From Kiritimatiellia bacterium (GTDB lineage Bacteria; Verrucomicrobiota; Kiritimatiellia; RFP12; DVOR01): a stretch of 64,000 bases of DNA. Under the pieces are notes generated by a model that worked only from the letters and a program-made list of their open reading frames with translations, searched no databases and was not told the DNA's origin. Location of the stretch: contig JAFXKZ010000002.1 in assembly GCA_017531445.1 (NCBI GenBank), positions 637,286-701,285 on the forward strand, read 5' to 3'. The position numbers were made by a program, and so were the translations under genes. This document shows, in pieces, positions 26,353 through 35,713 of the stretch; position 1 is the stretch's first letter; each line of letters begins with the position of its first letter.

Positions 26353-27495
26353 TCACTCACGCGGTTGACTATAGCCCCAATCCAGGAGCGCACGGCAGAA
26401 CGTATTGCGATCTTTAGAACGTCTGAAGCCTGTTACGCAGCCAATTAAACGCCGGCCACCCCGCACACAGGTAAACGTTACGCAATAGCCTGAAGCATCC
26501 GTATAACCGGTCTTGAGACCATCTACACCCTCCACACGCTGAAAGACCAAATCATTGTGATTCTTCAATTCCATCTTCCCATTCCGGAATGTATCCATCC
26601 GGGTGGAAGCGAGTTTTACCACCTCTTTATAATTCAGCAAACGTTCAGCCAAAAGCACCATATCATGCGCAGAAGCCAAATTACTCCGCTTTTGTTTATC
26701 CCCAAGACCATGCGCATCGTAGAATGAGGTATGCGTCATATTCAATTCACGCGCACGGGCATTCATCCGTGCGACAAAGACATCAATATCGCCTTCACCC
26801 AGATATTCCCCTACGAGAAACGCCGCATCATTTGCAGACTTAATGGCGATCGCTTTCAACAATTCGTTCAAGGGGAAGGATTCACGCGGATCCAACCATA
26901 CCTGCGAACCGCCGATTCTGTATGCTGCTTCCGTCACAGGAATGACGGTGTCACGCTTGATCTTTCCTTCAGCAATCGCCTCTTCCACCAGAAGAAGCGT
27001 CATCATCTTTGTCATTGATGCAATCGGCACTGCGCGATCGGCTCCTTTGGCCCATAACACTTTACGCGTGGAAGGATCCACGAGAATACCCGTATTGCAG
27101 GCATTTTCCATCTTCAATCCCAGTTGTGACTTCGCACCCTGGAAATTATACGGTGCCGCGGCAATCACACCGGGCGTTGCCGAAGGAGCCGGTTGTTCTG
27201 CAACATCTGAAGGAGCACCCTCGACGGGTTCTGTTTGCGATGTCGCGCCGGACGACTCTTCTGTTCCGGCCGAAGGAGCATCATTTACCGCTTGCGTTTC
27301 TTCTACCGTTTGCGCTGTCTTCGTTTCCGTTTCCGGCTTCGGATCCGAGCTGGAGACCGACAACCAGATAACAATCAATGCCACCCATCCGAGAAACGGC
27401 AATCCCCATACAACCAATGCACCCATAAACAAGGGGCTTGGACCTACGGAACGCTTGCCAGAAACTGCACGAGGAAGAGAATATTTACCGGACAT
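26353..27495 (-). CDS. D-alanyl-D-alanine carboxypeptidase (PBP5-like)
   Basis: 380 residues. An N-terminal TM anchor (about residues 22-47) is followed by a Pro/Glu/Thr-rich linker to residue 115, then a serine peptidase S11 domain: SMTK (Ser160), SAN (Ser220) and KTG (Lys328). It trims the terminal D-Ala from peptidoglycan stem peptides on the outer face of the cytoplasmic membrane. Unlike E. coli DacA it is anchored at the N-terminus and lacks the C-terminal amphipathic helix and extra domain. AAGGAAAAGTT precedes the ATG. It sits 9 bases after ychF. Confidence 0.92.
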   Translation of the reverse strand: MSGKYSLPRAVSGKRSVGPSPLFMGALVVWGLPFLGWVALIVIWLSVSSSDPKPETETKTAQTVEETQAVNDAPSAGTEESSGATSQTEPVEGAPSDVAEQPAPSATPGVIAAAPYNFQGAKSQLGLKMENACNTGILVDPSTRKVLWAKGADRAVPIASMTKMMTLLLVEEAIAEGKIKRDTVIPVTEAAYRIGGSQVWLDPRESFPLNELLKAIAIKSANDAAFLVGEYLGEGDIDVFVARMNARARELNMTHTSFYDAHGLGDKQKRSNLASAHDMVLLAERLLNYKEVVKLASTRMDTFRNGKMELKNHNDLVFQRVEGVDGLKTGYTDASGYCVTFTCVRGGRRLIGCVTGFRRSKDRNTFCRALLDWGYSQPRE

Positions 27496-27504
27496 AACTT
27501 TTCC

Positions 27505-28608
27505 TTACACGTTGAAGAGGAAGTGAACAACGTCGCCTTCCCGCATTATGTATTCCTTGCCTTCGACTCGCAACAATCCTTTTTCGCGTGCATGAGCCTC
27601 ACCGCCCAGTGCAACGAAATCATCATAGGAAACCACCTCTGCCCGAATAAATCCACGTTCAAAGTCGGTATGAATCACACCGGCAGCCTTGGGAGCCGTC
27701 CAACCGCGCCGTATGGTCCACGCACGGGCCTCCATCGGTCCGGCGGTGAAAAAGCTCTGCAAGCCAAGCGTATGATACGCCATGCGAATCGTCACATCCA
27801 GCCCGGATTGCTCCAAGCCGTAGGAAGAAAGAAAGTCTTGCTGCTCCTCATCCGAAAGCCCCACCAGGTCAGCTTCCATCGCAGCACAGATGACCACAGT
27901 ATCGCATTGCCGCGCCGATGCATACGTTTTCAAAGCTTTCACGTGTGCATTCTCTTCGGCTCCGAGGTCGCTTTCCCCGACATTCGCCACATAGATGACA
28001 GGCTTATCGGTCAGGAAGTGCAACTCCTTCCGGCATGATGCCAGCGCATCCGGATCATCACAGACAAACGTCCTCACCGGTTCTCCGGCATCCAGATGCT
28101 GTTGCAGTTTCGCCATTGCATCAACTTCTTTGGCCAGCGTTTTGTCCGCACGCGCCTGGCGGCTCACCCGATCCAACCGCTTTTCCAAACTCTGCAAATC
28201 CGCCAGAATCAGCTCTGTTTCAATGATTCCGATGTCACGAATCGGATCTACCGACCCTTCCACGTGCACCACATCATCATTATCAAAGCAGCGCACCACT
28301 TCCAGAATCGCATCACATTCACGGATATTACCGAGGAATTGATTTCCCAATCCTTCGCCTTTGGATGCGCCACGCACAAGACCTGCGATATCCGTAAAAT
28401 CCACAGTCGCGTGAATAATGCGTCCGCTCTTACAGATTTCTGCGAGTTTTTCAACGCGTGCATCTGCCACCGGCACCGTTGCTTTGTTCGGTTCAATCGT
28501 GCAAAAAGGATAATTTGCAGCTTCTGCATTCTGCGCACGGGTCAGAGCATTAAAGAGTGTTGATTTGCCGACATTCGGCAATCCTACAATACCCACTGCA
28601 AGACTCAT
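27505..28608 (-). CDS. ychF: Redox-regulated ATPase YchF
   Basis: 367 residues. OBG-family P-loop GIVGLPNVGKSTLFNALT, DxxG switch DIAGLVRGASKGEGLGNQFL, a NVGE motif in place of NKxD (ATP preference), and the C-terminal TGS domain with ARAWTIRRGWTAPKAAGVIH and the ending GDVVHFLFNV. This is the conserved YchF/OLA1 protein bound to ribosomes and stress control. The start at ATG 28608 is 6 bases after GGAGG and overlaps the S2P protease stop (ATGA). Confidence 0.97.
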   Translation of the reverse strand: MSLAVGIVGLPNVGKSTLFNALTRAQNAEAANYPFCTIEPNKATVPVADARVEKLAEICKSGRIIHATVDFTDIAGLVRGASKGEGLGNQFLGNIRECDAILEVVRCFDNDDVVHVEGSVDPIRDIGIIETELILADLQSLEKRLDRVSRQARADKTLAKEVDAMAKLQQHLDAGEPVRTFVCDDPDALASCRKELHFLTDKPVIYVANVGESDLGAEENAHVKALKTYASARQCDTVVICAAMEADLVGLSDEEQQDFLSSYGLEQSGLDVTIRMAYHTLGLQSFFTAGPMEARAWTIRRGWTAPKAAGVIHTDFERGFIRAEVVSYDDFVALGGEAHAREKGLLRVEGKEYIMREGDVVHFLFNV

Positions 28609-29423
28609 CGCCATCCTCCATTGTATTCCGCCTCCAAACGCACGTAATCCAATTCGCGTTTCCCGGAGACCCAAATCATATACGCAATCAACAGACGGAA
28701 GATTCCGCCATCGCCCAAAACGATATTCCACAAATACGCCACACAACTCGGCAAGCCCTCGGGCGCCGATATCCCGATCCCGAAAGCAAAGTCAAACACC
28801 GCCAACGCGATCCACACCACCGCAAACGCCCGACCGACGGCCACTGCAATTTCCGTTGCTGCCACCTTTGATTTGCCAAATATCTGACATCCGGAACGCA
28901 AAATACGCCCGCCATCCATCGGAAACGCCGGCAACAAGTTGAAACACGCCAGTCCGGCATTCAACATGGCCACCACTTCAAACCAGAGATTCGGCACAAA
29001 TTGCTGCACATAAAAGCCTTGTTGCGTCCAGCCTCTGACTGTTTGCCCGAATTGAATCGACAGCCCCCACCCCGCGACCGCCAGCACAATCGAACACAGC
29101 GGTCCGGCTGCGGCCATCAGGCATTCCTGCCAGGGGCGCGGCGGCATTCGCTCTATCGCCGCACATCCTCCCAACAACTGCAACGTAATATCGCGCACAC
29201 GTCCGCCGAAAGCTATTGCACACACGCTGTGTGCCAGTTCATGCAACAAAATGGAAAGCAGCAGAACAACCGCAAAATACCCCCCAATCAACACCGAGAG
29301 CAGGGGCGCATCCGCATCAAAGACAACATACAGCACATACACCGCCAACAGCACCACCGAGAGATTCAGCCGCACCGGGATTCCAAAAACGCTGCAAAGT
29401 GTCCATTGCTTTTCCAATTGCAT
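28605..29423 (-). CDS. Site-2 protease family (M50) membrane metalloprotease
   Basis: 272 residues and about six TM helices. The zinc motif is LLHELAHSVCAIAFGG and the third ligand lies in NLLPAFPMDGGRILRS, both inside TM helices. No CBS or PDZ domain is present, so it belongs to the short SpoIVFB-like group of intramembrane proteases, which cleave membrane-bound regulators or signal remnants. Its promoter TATAAT ends 8 bases before the ATG, so the transcript is probably leaderless. It is first in the four-gene operon with ychF, dac and the BamE-like lipoprotein. Confidence 0.88.
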   Translation of the reverse strand: MQLEKQWTLCSVFGIPVRLNLSVVLLAVYVLYVVFDADAPLLSVLIGGYFAVVLLLSILLHELAHSVCAIAFGGRVRDITLQLLGGCAAIERMPPRPWQECLMAAAGPLCSIVLAVAGWGLSIQFGQTVRGWTQQGFYVQQFVPNLWFEVVAMLNAGLACFNLLPAFPMDGGRILRSGCQIFGKSKVAATEIAVAVGRAFAVVWIALAVFDFAFGIGISAPEGLPSCVAYLWNIVLGDGGIFRLLIAYMIWVSGKRELDYVRLEAEYNGGWR

Positions 29424-29431
29424 AATCCGTA

Positions 29432-29440
29432 ATTATAGCA
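29432..29440 (-). promoter_or_regulatory. Extended -10 promoter of S2P protease gene, probably leaderless
   Basis: TGCTATAAT on the minus strand; the -10 ends 8 bases before the ATG at 29423 and no ribosome site is present. It overlaps the end of the small ORF 29433-29546. Confidence 0.65.
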
Positions 29441-29546
29441 AAAACTCCACTGCTTCGCGAATCTCCTTCTGCTCCGTTGCCGATATCAATTCCGATTCAC
29501 CGCAGACAACACACTCTCTTCCCTTCAAGATGAAGAGCTTGCACAT
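29433..29546 (-). CDS. Small ORF with Cys-x2-Cys motif (hypothetical)
   Basis: 37 residues: MCKLFILKGRECVVCGESEL, followed by a charged helix and FLL. AAAGGCG lies immediately before the ATG. It follows the subtilase stop by 48 bases, in the same direction and, by chance or not, the same frame. The single CVVC pair plus an early Cys could bind zinc. The stop overlaps the promoter of the S2P gene. Support is only the layout and plausible composition; it could be a chance ORF. Confidence 0.3.
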   Translation of the reverse strand: MCKLFILKGRECVVCGESELISATEQKEIREAVEFLL

Positions 29547-29594
29547 CGCCTTTCGCTTTCGCTTTTGCTTGAAACGCCGGGCGGAATAGGGCTT

Positions 29595-31820
29595 TTAACG
29601 CAGCCGGAAAGCCGCTCCCGGGAAACGCTCATACCACTGAAGCGTGTGTTCCGCTTCGGGATTCAGCAGAAAAGAATCCGAAACACCCTGCAACAAATCG
29701 CCCGCGCCCATCTGCTGAATCCAACGCGAAAGTTGCCGCGTTTCCCCCGAAGCCGTCCATGGCAGCCATGCGCCTGCGCGCACAAAACAGGGGCTTCCTT
29801 TATAGCATGTATGCGCGCCGGGTGCCGGCCAGACCGGATATTCCACGTAAGGTTGCACCCCTTCCGGAAGTTTTACTTCAAGTGTCACCGGCAACGTCTT
29901 ATCATCCTTTGGCAACGCGATATCGGCAGTGTCCGTTTCCGCCGTCCAAACCACGGCAGCAAGATTGCCTATGCCGGTTTTCCGGATCTGCTTTGCGGAA
30001 ACAATCACCTGCCACGTGCCGGAATCTTCACCGACGGAGACCTGCAACTTCTCAATCGTATTCAAATGATCGTCCACTGCGTATTCCACCCCGGAAGGTG
30101 AACGCAAGGAAAGATCATAGTCATTGATCAACGCCGCCACGCCCGTCGCCACCGCTGAAGGCGCATCAATCCAGGAAAGCACCACCGAAAGCCGTGTATT
30201 CGCCCGGACATCGGAGATTTCAAAGTTTGTTTCCCCGCCGCTCTTCTCCAGCACGATGCGATCGTAAACACCGATTTGCGCCTTTCCGGAATCGCCCCCT
30301 TGCAGTAGTTTACCCAGACGTAACGCGCCCCATCCTTCCACACTGTTGGGAGAGGTTTCCGGGATTTCGCGCATCGCACCGGTGCCAAACTGCCCGGGGG
30401 AGAGCGATTCGGAAGCAAGAATCAATCCCGCCCGCACGGCTGCTGCCGTAGGTGCCGATAAAGCCTGCACCTCACGCAGATACTGACGCATCACCGCCGC
30501 CGCGCCACTGACAATAGGCGTCGCCATTGAGGTGCCGTCCGAAAAGCCGTAACTCCCATCTTTCAACGTTGACACAATGCGGGAACCCGGAGCAACAAGC
30601 ATCGGTACAATGCGGCCATCGTAAAGCGGTCCACGCGATGAGAGCGCGAACATCCCATCGTGTTCACCATCATAGGGTGCTGCCACAAGGTCATTGGCAA
30701 GTTCACTCCCATTGAACGTAGCAGAGGTAAATTGCTTATTCATCAGATTGACTGTGGGGCGGTAACTCTCCTGTGCGCCAACCACAAGCGCATTCTTTGC
30801 CAACGCCTCTTGCGAGTAGACTGTCTTCAAATCCACCACATTGTTCCCATCGGCATCAACGCCATCATTGCCGACCGCCACACAGATCAGCACCTCGGGA
30901 TGATTCCAGACAAAATCATCAAGCAATCGACTGTACAGATTGTAGCCCGGCACCATCGGCTTCGTTGAATGCCCCCACGAGCAATTGATTACCGTCGCTC
31001 CCACGGCAACACTCCGCTCAAAGTGTGAAGTTATATCAGAAAATAGATAAAGACTGCGGCCGTTGGCAATCCGTTGAAAGAAGAGTGCCGCACCCGGAGC
31101 CGAACCGCGCAACGAGGAGTAATACGCGCCGCTGGCGACCACACATCCGGCAACATGCGTACCATGCGAGGAACTATGCGTATCTTCCGGAGAGGCAACG
31201 CTCACCGCCGCAGAAAGGCTCGGCTCAACCGTCATTCCATACAATGCCGGCAACAACTCCGGATGAAAGGTGGCGGCCTTACCCGTGCTGATCCCGGTAT
31301 CGATCACCGCCACCACTTCACTTCGCCCGTCCAAACGCGAATTATACTGCAGGGGACCTGTCCCGGTGAAGCGTTCGCCCGTAGCCACACTTCCATAAAG
31401 TTCCAACGGTGCCGCCACCTCAAACGCTGTCACTCCGGCAAGCGCGATCCCCTCGGAAAGCCATTGCCGCGCCAGCGATTTGGGCACGTCACAAGCAAGA
31501 ATCCGTGAACTTTGTTCGCGCAATTGCACGGTGGGATACGTCGCCAGCACCGTTTTTACCGCCATCGGCGAAGCCACTGCCAGAAGAAACGGCACCGTCT
31601 CTCCGGCATCTTTCTCTATGCGATGAAGGGCATACGCACGATCTGCGCAGAACACCCGCGCCACACGCGATTCCGGTTTCGCCGATATTCCGGCGCAATC
31701 CCGCCCAAACATCCCCCCCACTTTCGCCGAAACCGCATCGCTCTTTCGCCCAAGTTGCCACACGAGGACGGCAAACCCTATTACAACGATCAGGAAAAGC
31801 CAGCAGACAGCACGTTTCAT
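29595..31820 (-). CDS. Subtilisin-like serine protease (S8), exported
   Basis: 741 residues. An N-terminal signal anchor (VCWLFLIVVIGFAVLVW) is followed by a propeptide-like region to about residue 155. The S8 catalytic domain has Asp174 (VAVIDTGIS), His219 (SSHGTHVAG), oxyanion Asn318 (VAVGNDG) and Ser431 (SDGTSMATP). The C-terminal 250 residues form a beta-rich domain resembling a P-type or jelly-roll extension (FEISDVRANTRLSVVLSWID, VEYAVDDHLN). It probably degrades external protein or matures surface proteins. The start overlaps the folK stop (ATGA), an unexpected coupling of a cytosolic folate enzyme with a secreted protease. Confidence 0.9.
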   Translation of the reverse strand: MKRAVCWLFLIVVIGFAVLVWQLGRKSDAVSAKVGGMFGRDCAGISAKPESRVARVFCADRAYALHRIEKDAGETVPFLLAVASPMAVKTVLATYPTVQLREQSSRILACDVPKSLARQWLSEGIALAGVTAFEVAAPLELYGSVATGERFTGTGPLQYNSRLDGRSEVVAVIDTGISTGKAATFHPELLPALYGMTVEPSLSAAVSVASPEDTHSSSHGTHVAGCVVASGAYYSSLRGSAPGAALFFQRIANGRSLYLFSDITSHFERSVAVGATVINCSWGHSTKPMVPGYNLYSRLLDDFVWNHPEVLICVAVGNDGVDADGNNVVDLKTVYSQEALAKNALVVGAQESYRPTVNLMNKQFTSATFNGSELANDLVAAPYDGEHDGMFALSSRGPLYDGRIVPMLVAPGSRIVSTLKDGSYGFSDGTSMATPIVSGAAAVMRQYLREVQALSAPTAAAVRAGLILASESLSPGQFGTGAMREIPETSPNSVEGWGALRLGKLLQGGDSGKAQIGVYDRIVLEKSGGETNFEISDVRANTRLSVVLSWIDAPSAVATGVAALINDYDLSLRSPSGVEYAVDDHLNTIEKLQVSVGEDSGTWQVIVSAKQIRKTGIGNLAAVVWTAETDTADIALPKDDKTLPVTLEVKLPEGVQPYVEYPVWPAPGAHTCYKGSPCFVRAGAWLPWTASGETRQLSRWIQQMGAGDLLQGVSDSFLLNPEAEHTLQWYERFPGAAFRLR

Positions 31821-32260
31821 GGGAAGCGATTTTCAAGGATATGGTTAACCGTAAACCCCAAATCTTGCAAGGGTTCCAGCACAAAGGCGCGCATATGCGC
31901 CCGCGGATGCGGCAGCGTTAAACGTTCACTGCTGCACGTCACCCCCTCATACAAAATCAGATCAATATCCAAAGGGCGCGGTCCATTGCGCACTGTTCGC
32001 ACGCGCCCGGCCTCGGCCTCAATCGCCAATGCCGCCTCCAGCAGCTGCTCCGGCGGAAGTATTGTCTCTATCAACAGCGCAGCATTGAGAAACAACATCC
32101 CCGAAAACGCCTCCGGCACTCCTACAGGCTGCGTTTCACGACGGTTGGACTCCTTTAAGACGGTCGTCTGAGGCAACGCCGAAAGTGCAGAGACCGCAAA
32201 GGTTAAATACCCCTCGCGGTCTCCAAGATTGCTCCCAAGTGCAAGTACAGCCCTTGCCAT
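31817..32260 (-). CDS. folK: 6-hydroxymethyl-7,8-dihydropterin pyrophosphokinase
   Basis: 147 residues. The HPPK signature is clear: ALGSNLGDREGYL at the N-terminus, the FLNAALLIET strand, and RNGPRPLDIDLILYE, with HPRAHMRAFVLEPL at the end. It transfers pyrophosphate from ATP to 6-hydroxymethyl-dihydropterin in folate synthesis. It lies 18 bases after dapB and overlaps the subtilase start by ATGA. No folP or folB is adjacent. Confidence 0.95.
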   Translation of the reverse strand: MARAVLALGSNLGDREGYLTFAVSALSALPQTTVLKESNRRETQPVGVPEAFSGMLFLNAALLIETILPPEQLLEAALAIEAEAGRVRTVRNGPRPLDIDLILYEGVTCSSERLTLPHPRAHMRAFVLEPLQDLGFTVNHILENRFP

Positions 32261-32278
32261 GGTTCATCAACCCATCGG

Positions 32279-33052
32279 TTATGCTTCAAACCCCAAAACG
32301 TGGCGCATATTGTAAAGTCCGGGTTCCTTTCCGGAAAGCCACTGCGCAGCTTTGAGCGCACCTTTGGCAAAAGCCGCCCGCGAAACGGCCTTATGGGTGA
32401 TTTCCACCCGTTCTTCATCAGCGGCAAACATGACCGTGTGGTCGCCGACCACCGACCCTCCGCGCAATGCGTGAATCCCGATTTCGCCCTGCGGACGCTC
32501 GCCAACGATTCCCTGCCGCCCGTAAGTTGCGACAGTGTCCAGCTCAACGCCGCGTCCTTTTGCGAGCGCCTGCGCCAACCCCAGTGCCGTTCCGCTCGGA
32601 GCATCCTTTTTGTGTTTATGATGCATCTCCACGATTTCGGCATCATAGGTCGCATCCAGAACAGACGCAGCCCGGCGAACCAATTCCAAAAGCAAATTGA
32701 CTCCAAGCGAAAAATTCGGCGCGAAGCACAACGGGATTTTCTCAGACGCATCGGCCACGGCGGCCAATTCCGCTTCCGACAACCCGGTAGTGCCAAGCAC
32801 GTATGTCTGATGACACCGCACCGCATTGGCCAGATTCCCGATCACACACGTATGGAACGTAAAGTCAATAACCGCATCGGCCTGTTCAGGCCAGGTCGAC
32901 TGAAAGCAGACGCCCTCTGCAGTTGCAGGCTTCCCAATAACGTCACTTCCGGGGATTTCCGTAACGGCAACCACTTGAAGCCCCATCTCCCCGGCGCAGT
33001 CGATCAACATACGCCCCATGCGCCCGGCACCACCGAGAATCGCCAACTTCAT
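32279..33052 (-). CDS. dapB: 4-hydroxy-tetrahydrodipicolinate reductase
   Basis: 257 residues. The NAD(P) site is LGGAGRMGRMLID. The catalytic segment is VEMHHKHKKDAPSGTAL (His-His and Lys), and the C-terminal signature HALRGGSVVGDH is present. It converts dihydrodipicolinate precursors toward diaminopimelate and lysine. It lies 13 bases downstream of dapA in one operon. GGGAG precedes the ATG. Confidence 0.96.
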   Translation of the reverse strand: MKLAILGGAGRMGRMLIDCAGEMGLQVVAVTEIPGSDVIGKPATAEGVCFQSTWPEQADAVIDFTFHTCVIGNLANAVRCHQTYVLGTTGLSEAELAAVADASEKIPLCFAPNFSLGVNLLLELVRRAASVLDATYDAEIVEMHHKHKKDAPSGTALGLAQALAKGRGVELDTVATYGRQGIVGERPQGEIGIHALRGGSVVGDHTVMFAADEERVEITHKAVSRAAFAKGALKAAQWLSGKEPGLYNMRHVLGFEA

Positions 33053-33065
33053 GCTCGCTCTCCCT

Positions 33066-33941
33066 TCAGATTAAGCCCAGTTTCGTCAACGTCGTGCGGA
33101 TCAATTCCATATGCGCCGCACTCGGTTCGCACAACGGCAAGCGGTAAACCGGGCGGATTCTTCCCATCATCGCCAATGCAGCTTTCACGGGAATCGGATT
33201 CGTATCGCAAAACATATCACGGAAAAGCGGATAGTAAGTCTCATGAAGCGTCCGCGCAGCAGCATAATCACCTTCCAGCGCAAACGCCACCAAACGGCTC
33301 ATTTCGGCAGGAATCACATTGGAGCACACCGAAATAACCCCCTCGGCACCGACCGAAATCATCGGCAACGTAAGGCTGTCATCGCCGGAAAGAATCGTCA
33401 AATCCGGTGCCACCTGACGGATGGCAGAAACGCGATCCACACTTCCTGCCGCTTCCTTGATCGCACACACATTCGGATGCTGTGCCAAACGCGCCACCAC
33501 CTCCAGCGGGATTTCTTTCGCGCTGCGTCCGGGCACATTGTAGAGCACCACCGGCACACCCAGGTCGGCAATCGTTGAAAAGTGCCGGTAAAGCCCCTCG
33601 GCATTCGGCTTGTTGTAATAAGGCGTCACCTGGAGCGTTGCATCCACACCCAAACCCTGAACAGCCTTGGTCAAGTGCAGTGCTTCTTCCGTTGAGTTCG
33701 CGCCTGTTCCTGCAATCACAGGGACGCGCCCGGCTACAGCGGCGACGGTCTCCTCAATCACCTTCAGGTGATCTTCAGGACTCAACGTGGGAGATTCACC
33801 CGTTGTTCCCACAGGAGAAACACCGGAAACGCCCTCTTCGATCTGCCAATTCACATTTGCACGCAGCGCACCATAGTCTACAGTGCCATCCTCATTGAAC
33901 GGCGTAACAAGCGCACTGAAAACACCTTTGAGCTTAAGCAT
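33066..33941 (-). CDS. dapA: 4-hydroxy-tetrahydrodipicolinate synthase
   Basis: 291 residues, TIM-barrel. GTTGESPTL binds pyruvate; Tyr lies in TPYYNKP and the Schiff-base Lys in CAIKEAAGS. It condenses pyruvate with aspartate semialdehyde, the first committed step to diaminopimelate for peptidoglycan. The start at 33941 (MLKLKGVFSALVTPF) has GAGGATAAGACT before it; 14 upstream in-frame codons are rejected. It is first in the dapA-dapB-folK-subtilase operon. The sequence upstream is AT-rich, but no promoter was assigned with confidence. Confidence 0.97.
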   Translation of the reverse strand: MLKLKGVFSALVTPFNEDGTVDYGALRANVNWQIEEGVSGVSPVGTTGESPTLSPEDHLKVIEETVAAVAGRVPVIAGTGANSTEEALHLTKAVQGLGVDATLQVTPYYNKPNAEGLYRHFSTIADLGVPVVLYNVPGRSAKEIPLEVVARLAQHPNVCAIKEAAGSVDRVSAIRQVAPDLTILSGDDSLTLPMISVGAEGVISVCSNVIPAEMSRLVAFALEGDYAAARTLHETYYPLFRDMFCDTNPIPVKAALAMMGRIRPVYRLPLCEPSAAHMELIRTTLTKLGLI

Positions 33942-34182
33942 AGTCTTATCCTCAATTGAAAAAAGTCGTAAAAAGTTTATCAAAAAAACGACAATGACAC
34001 ATCAAAAAAGCATCGTTATATCAAATAAATCACAGAAAAAACGACCGTATTCACCCTAGTAAACGCGTAACGTTCTGCAAATAAACTCGTACTCTTCCCA
34101 GGAGACACCTTGCAAGAGCCGCCTGAATATTCACGACAAATGCCGGGAAAATGTTGCGCATCCCATAGAGAAACAGGAGATT
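33942..34182. other. Divergent intergenic region between dapA and miaB
   Basis: AT-rich near dapA (33950-34040), with several TTGAT/TTTTTT stretches on the minus strand. No ORF or RNA gene was recognised. The miaB promoter lies at its right end. Confidence 0.4.
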
Positions 34183-34191
34183 TGCTATACT
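34183..34191 (+). promoter_or_regulatory. Extended -10 promoter for miaB
   Basis: TGCTATACT, about 138 bases before the miaB ATG. The leader contains three imperfect CACCTTT repeats (34224, 34260, 34281) of unknown meaning. Confidence 0.55.
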
Positions 34192-34329
34192 ACGCGCTTG
34201 GTTGCTTCCTGAAACTTGCGTTACACCTTTGCAGAAACGCAACAGCAGAAAGCGCACCACACCTTTTGAAAACCGCGCAGCACCTTTTTGGTTTCGCAGC
34301 CAAGCGCAAAACAGGAAGAACCCGAAATT

Positions 34330-35670
34330 ATGCCCACCTTTGCCTTTCACACCTACGGTTGCCAAATGAATGTCCGCGAAAGCGAAGCCGCCGCCCGCGC
34401 ACTTTTGGACGCCGGTCACACGGAAGCAGCAGATGAGGCCTCAGCCGATATCGTCATTGTCAATACCTGTTCTGTACGCGGTAAAGCAGAAGACAAGGCG
34501 ATTGGAAAGCTCGGGCTCCTCTGTGCCAGCAAACGTGAACGCCCGGCGCGCATTATCGGCTTGATGGGATGTATGGCGCAACGCATGGGAAAAGACATCT
34601 TCAAGAAGTTGCCGTTGCTGGACTTTTCCATCGGTACGCGGTGCGCAGACAGCGTAGCCCCGGCGGTTGAAGCGGCGTTACAAGGGCGCACAACGCTGGC
34701 AATGAAGCCGTTGGATGCGCAGCCCGATGCGCCCAGTGGACACGTTTGTAACGGCAATTTTGCAGCATTTGTCACCATTTTGCTCGGCTGTAATCGCCGT
34801 TGTACCTACTGTATCGTGCCGGATGTTCGCGGAGATGAATGGAGCCGTCCGGCGCGAGAGATTCTGAAAGAGGTCCGTCAACTCGCCGAAAACGGCATCA
34901 AAGAAGTCACGCTTCTGGGGCAATCCATCATGAATTACGGATTACGCACACAGGCATTTGACGAGCTGGATCCGCCTTCTCCCGGCGGCTATACGTTGCC
35001 TTTCCCGCGTCTGCTCGAAGCTGTCGCCGCCATTGACGGGATTGAACGCATCCGTTTCACCAGCGGACATCCTTCCGGTGTTACGGAAGAACTCATCCGT
35101 TTGTATCGGGAAGAGCCCAAGCTGTGCCATCATCTTCACCTGCCTGTGCAGAGCGGTTCTACAGAGGTGCTCTCGCGGATGCGGCGCGGCTACACCCGCG
35201 AACGCTACCTGGAAGCCGTCAGAAAACTTCGCCAAGCCGTGCCGGATATCGCCATTACAACGGATGTCATCGTGGGCTTCCCCGGCGAAACCGAAGCGGA
35301 TTTTGAAGCCACGCGCTCGCTCATGGCAGAAGCCTCCTTTGACAATGCGTTCATCTTCAAATACAGTCCCCGCCCCGGCACAGTCTCTGCCACGTGGGAA
35401 GATGATATCTGTGACGCAGAAAAGGCGCGACGCAACCAACTCCTTCTCAGTGACCAGGATATCCGCGGTGCGCAGTTGAATCAACGCCTGATCGGCACCA
35501 CGGTTGAAGTGCTTGCGGAAGGTCCCAGCCTGCGCAACAAGGCCAACTGGTCCGGTCGTACGTCTTCCAATAAGATCGTTATCTTCTCTCCGCCGAAAGC
35601 ACTTCAGCCGGGAGAGCGAATTCAACTCACCATCACCAAAGCCGCACCTCAAACACTTTATGCCGAATAA
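34330..35670 (+). CDS. miaB: tRNA-2-methylthio-N6-dimethylallyladenosine synthase
   Basis: 446 residues. The UPF0004 domain carries the three auxiliary-cluster Cys (YGCQMN, NTCSVRG, GCMAQRMG). The radical-SAM domain has CNRRCTYCIVP, and a C-terminal TRAM domain follows. The FHTYGCQMNVRESE start and the CSVRGKAEDK motif favour MiaB over RimO or MtaB; a separate RimO is present at 52.1 kb. It methylthiolates A37 of tRNAs reading UNN codons. The start at 34330 has AGGAAG upstream. It is followed after 43 bases by the alkaline phosphatase gene. Confidence 0.95.
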   Translation: MPTFAFHTYGCQMNVRESEAAARALLDAGHTEAADEASADIVIVNTCSVRGKAEDKAIGKLGLLCASKRERPARIIGLMGCMAQRMGKDIFKKLPLLDFSIGTRCADSVAPAVEAALQGRTTLAMKPLDAQPDAPSGHVCNGNFAAFVTILLGCNRRCTYCIVPDVRGDEWSRPAREILKEVRQLAENGIKEVTLLGQSIMNYGLRTQAFDELDPPSPGGYTLPFPRLLEAVAAIDGIERIRFTSGHPSGVTEELIRLYREEPKLCHHLHLPVQSGSTEVLSRMRRGYTRERYLEAVRKLRQAVPDIAITTDVIVGFPGETEADFEATRSLMAEASFDNAFIFKYSPRPGTVSATWEDDICDAEKARRNQLLLSDQDIRGAQLNQRLIGTTVEVLAEGPSLRNKANWSGRTSSNKIVIFSPPKALQPGERIQLTITKAAPQTLYAE

Positions 35671-35713
35671 TCGGCGGGGTGAATCCGGCAATAATCTCCA
35701 AGGAGGAATCATA

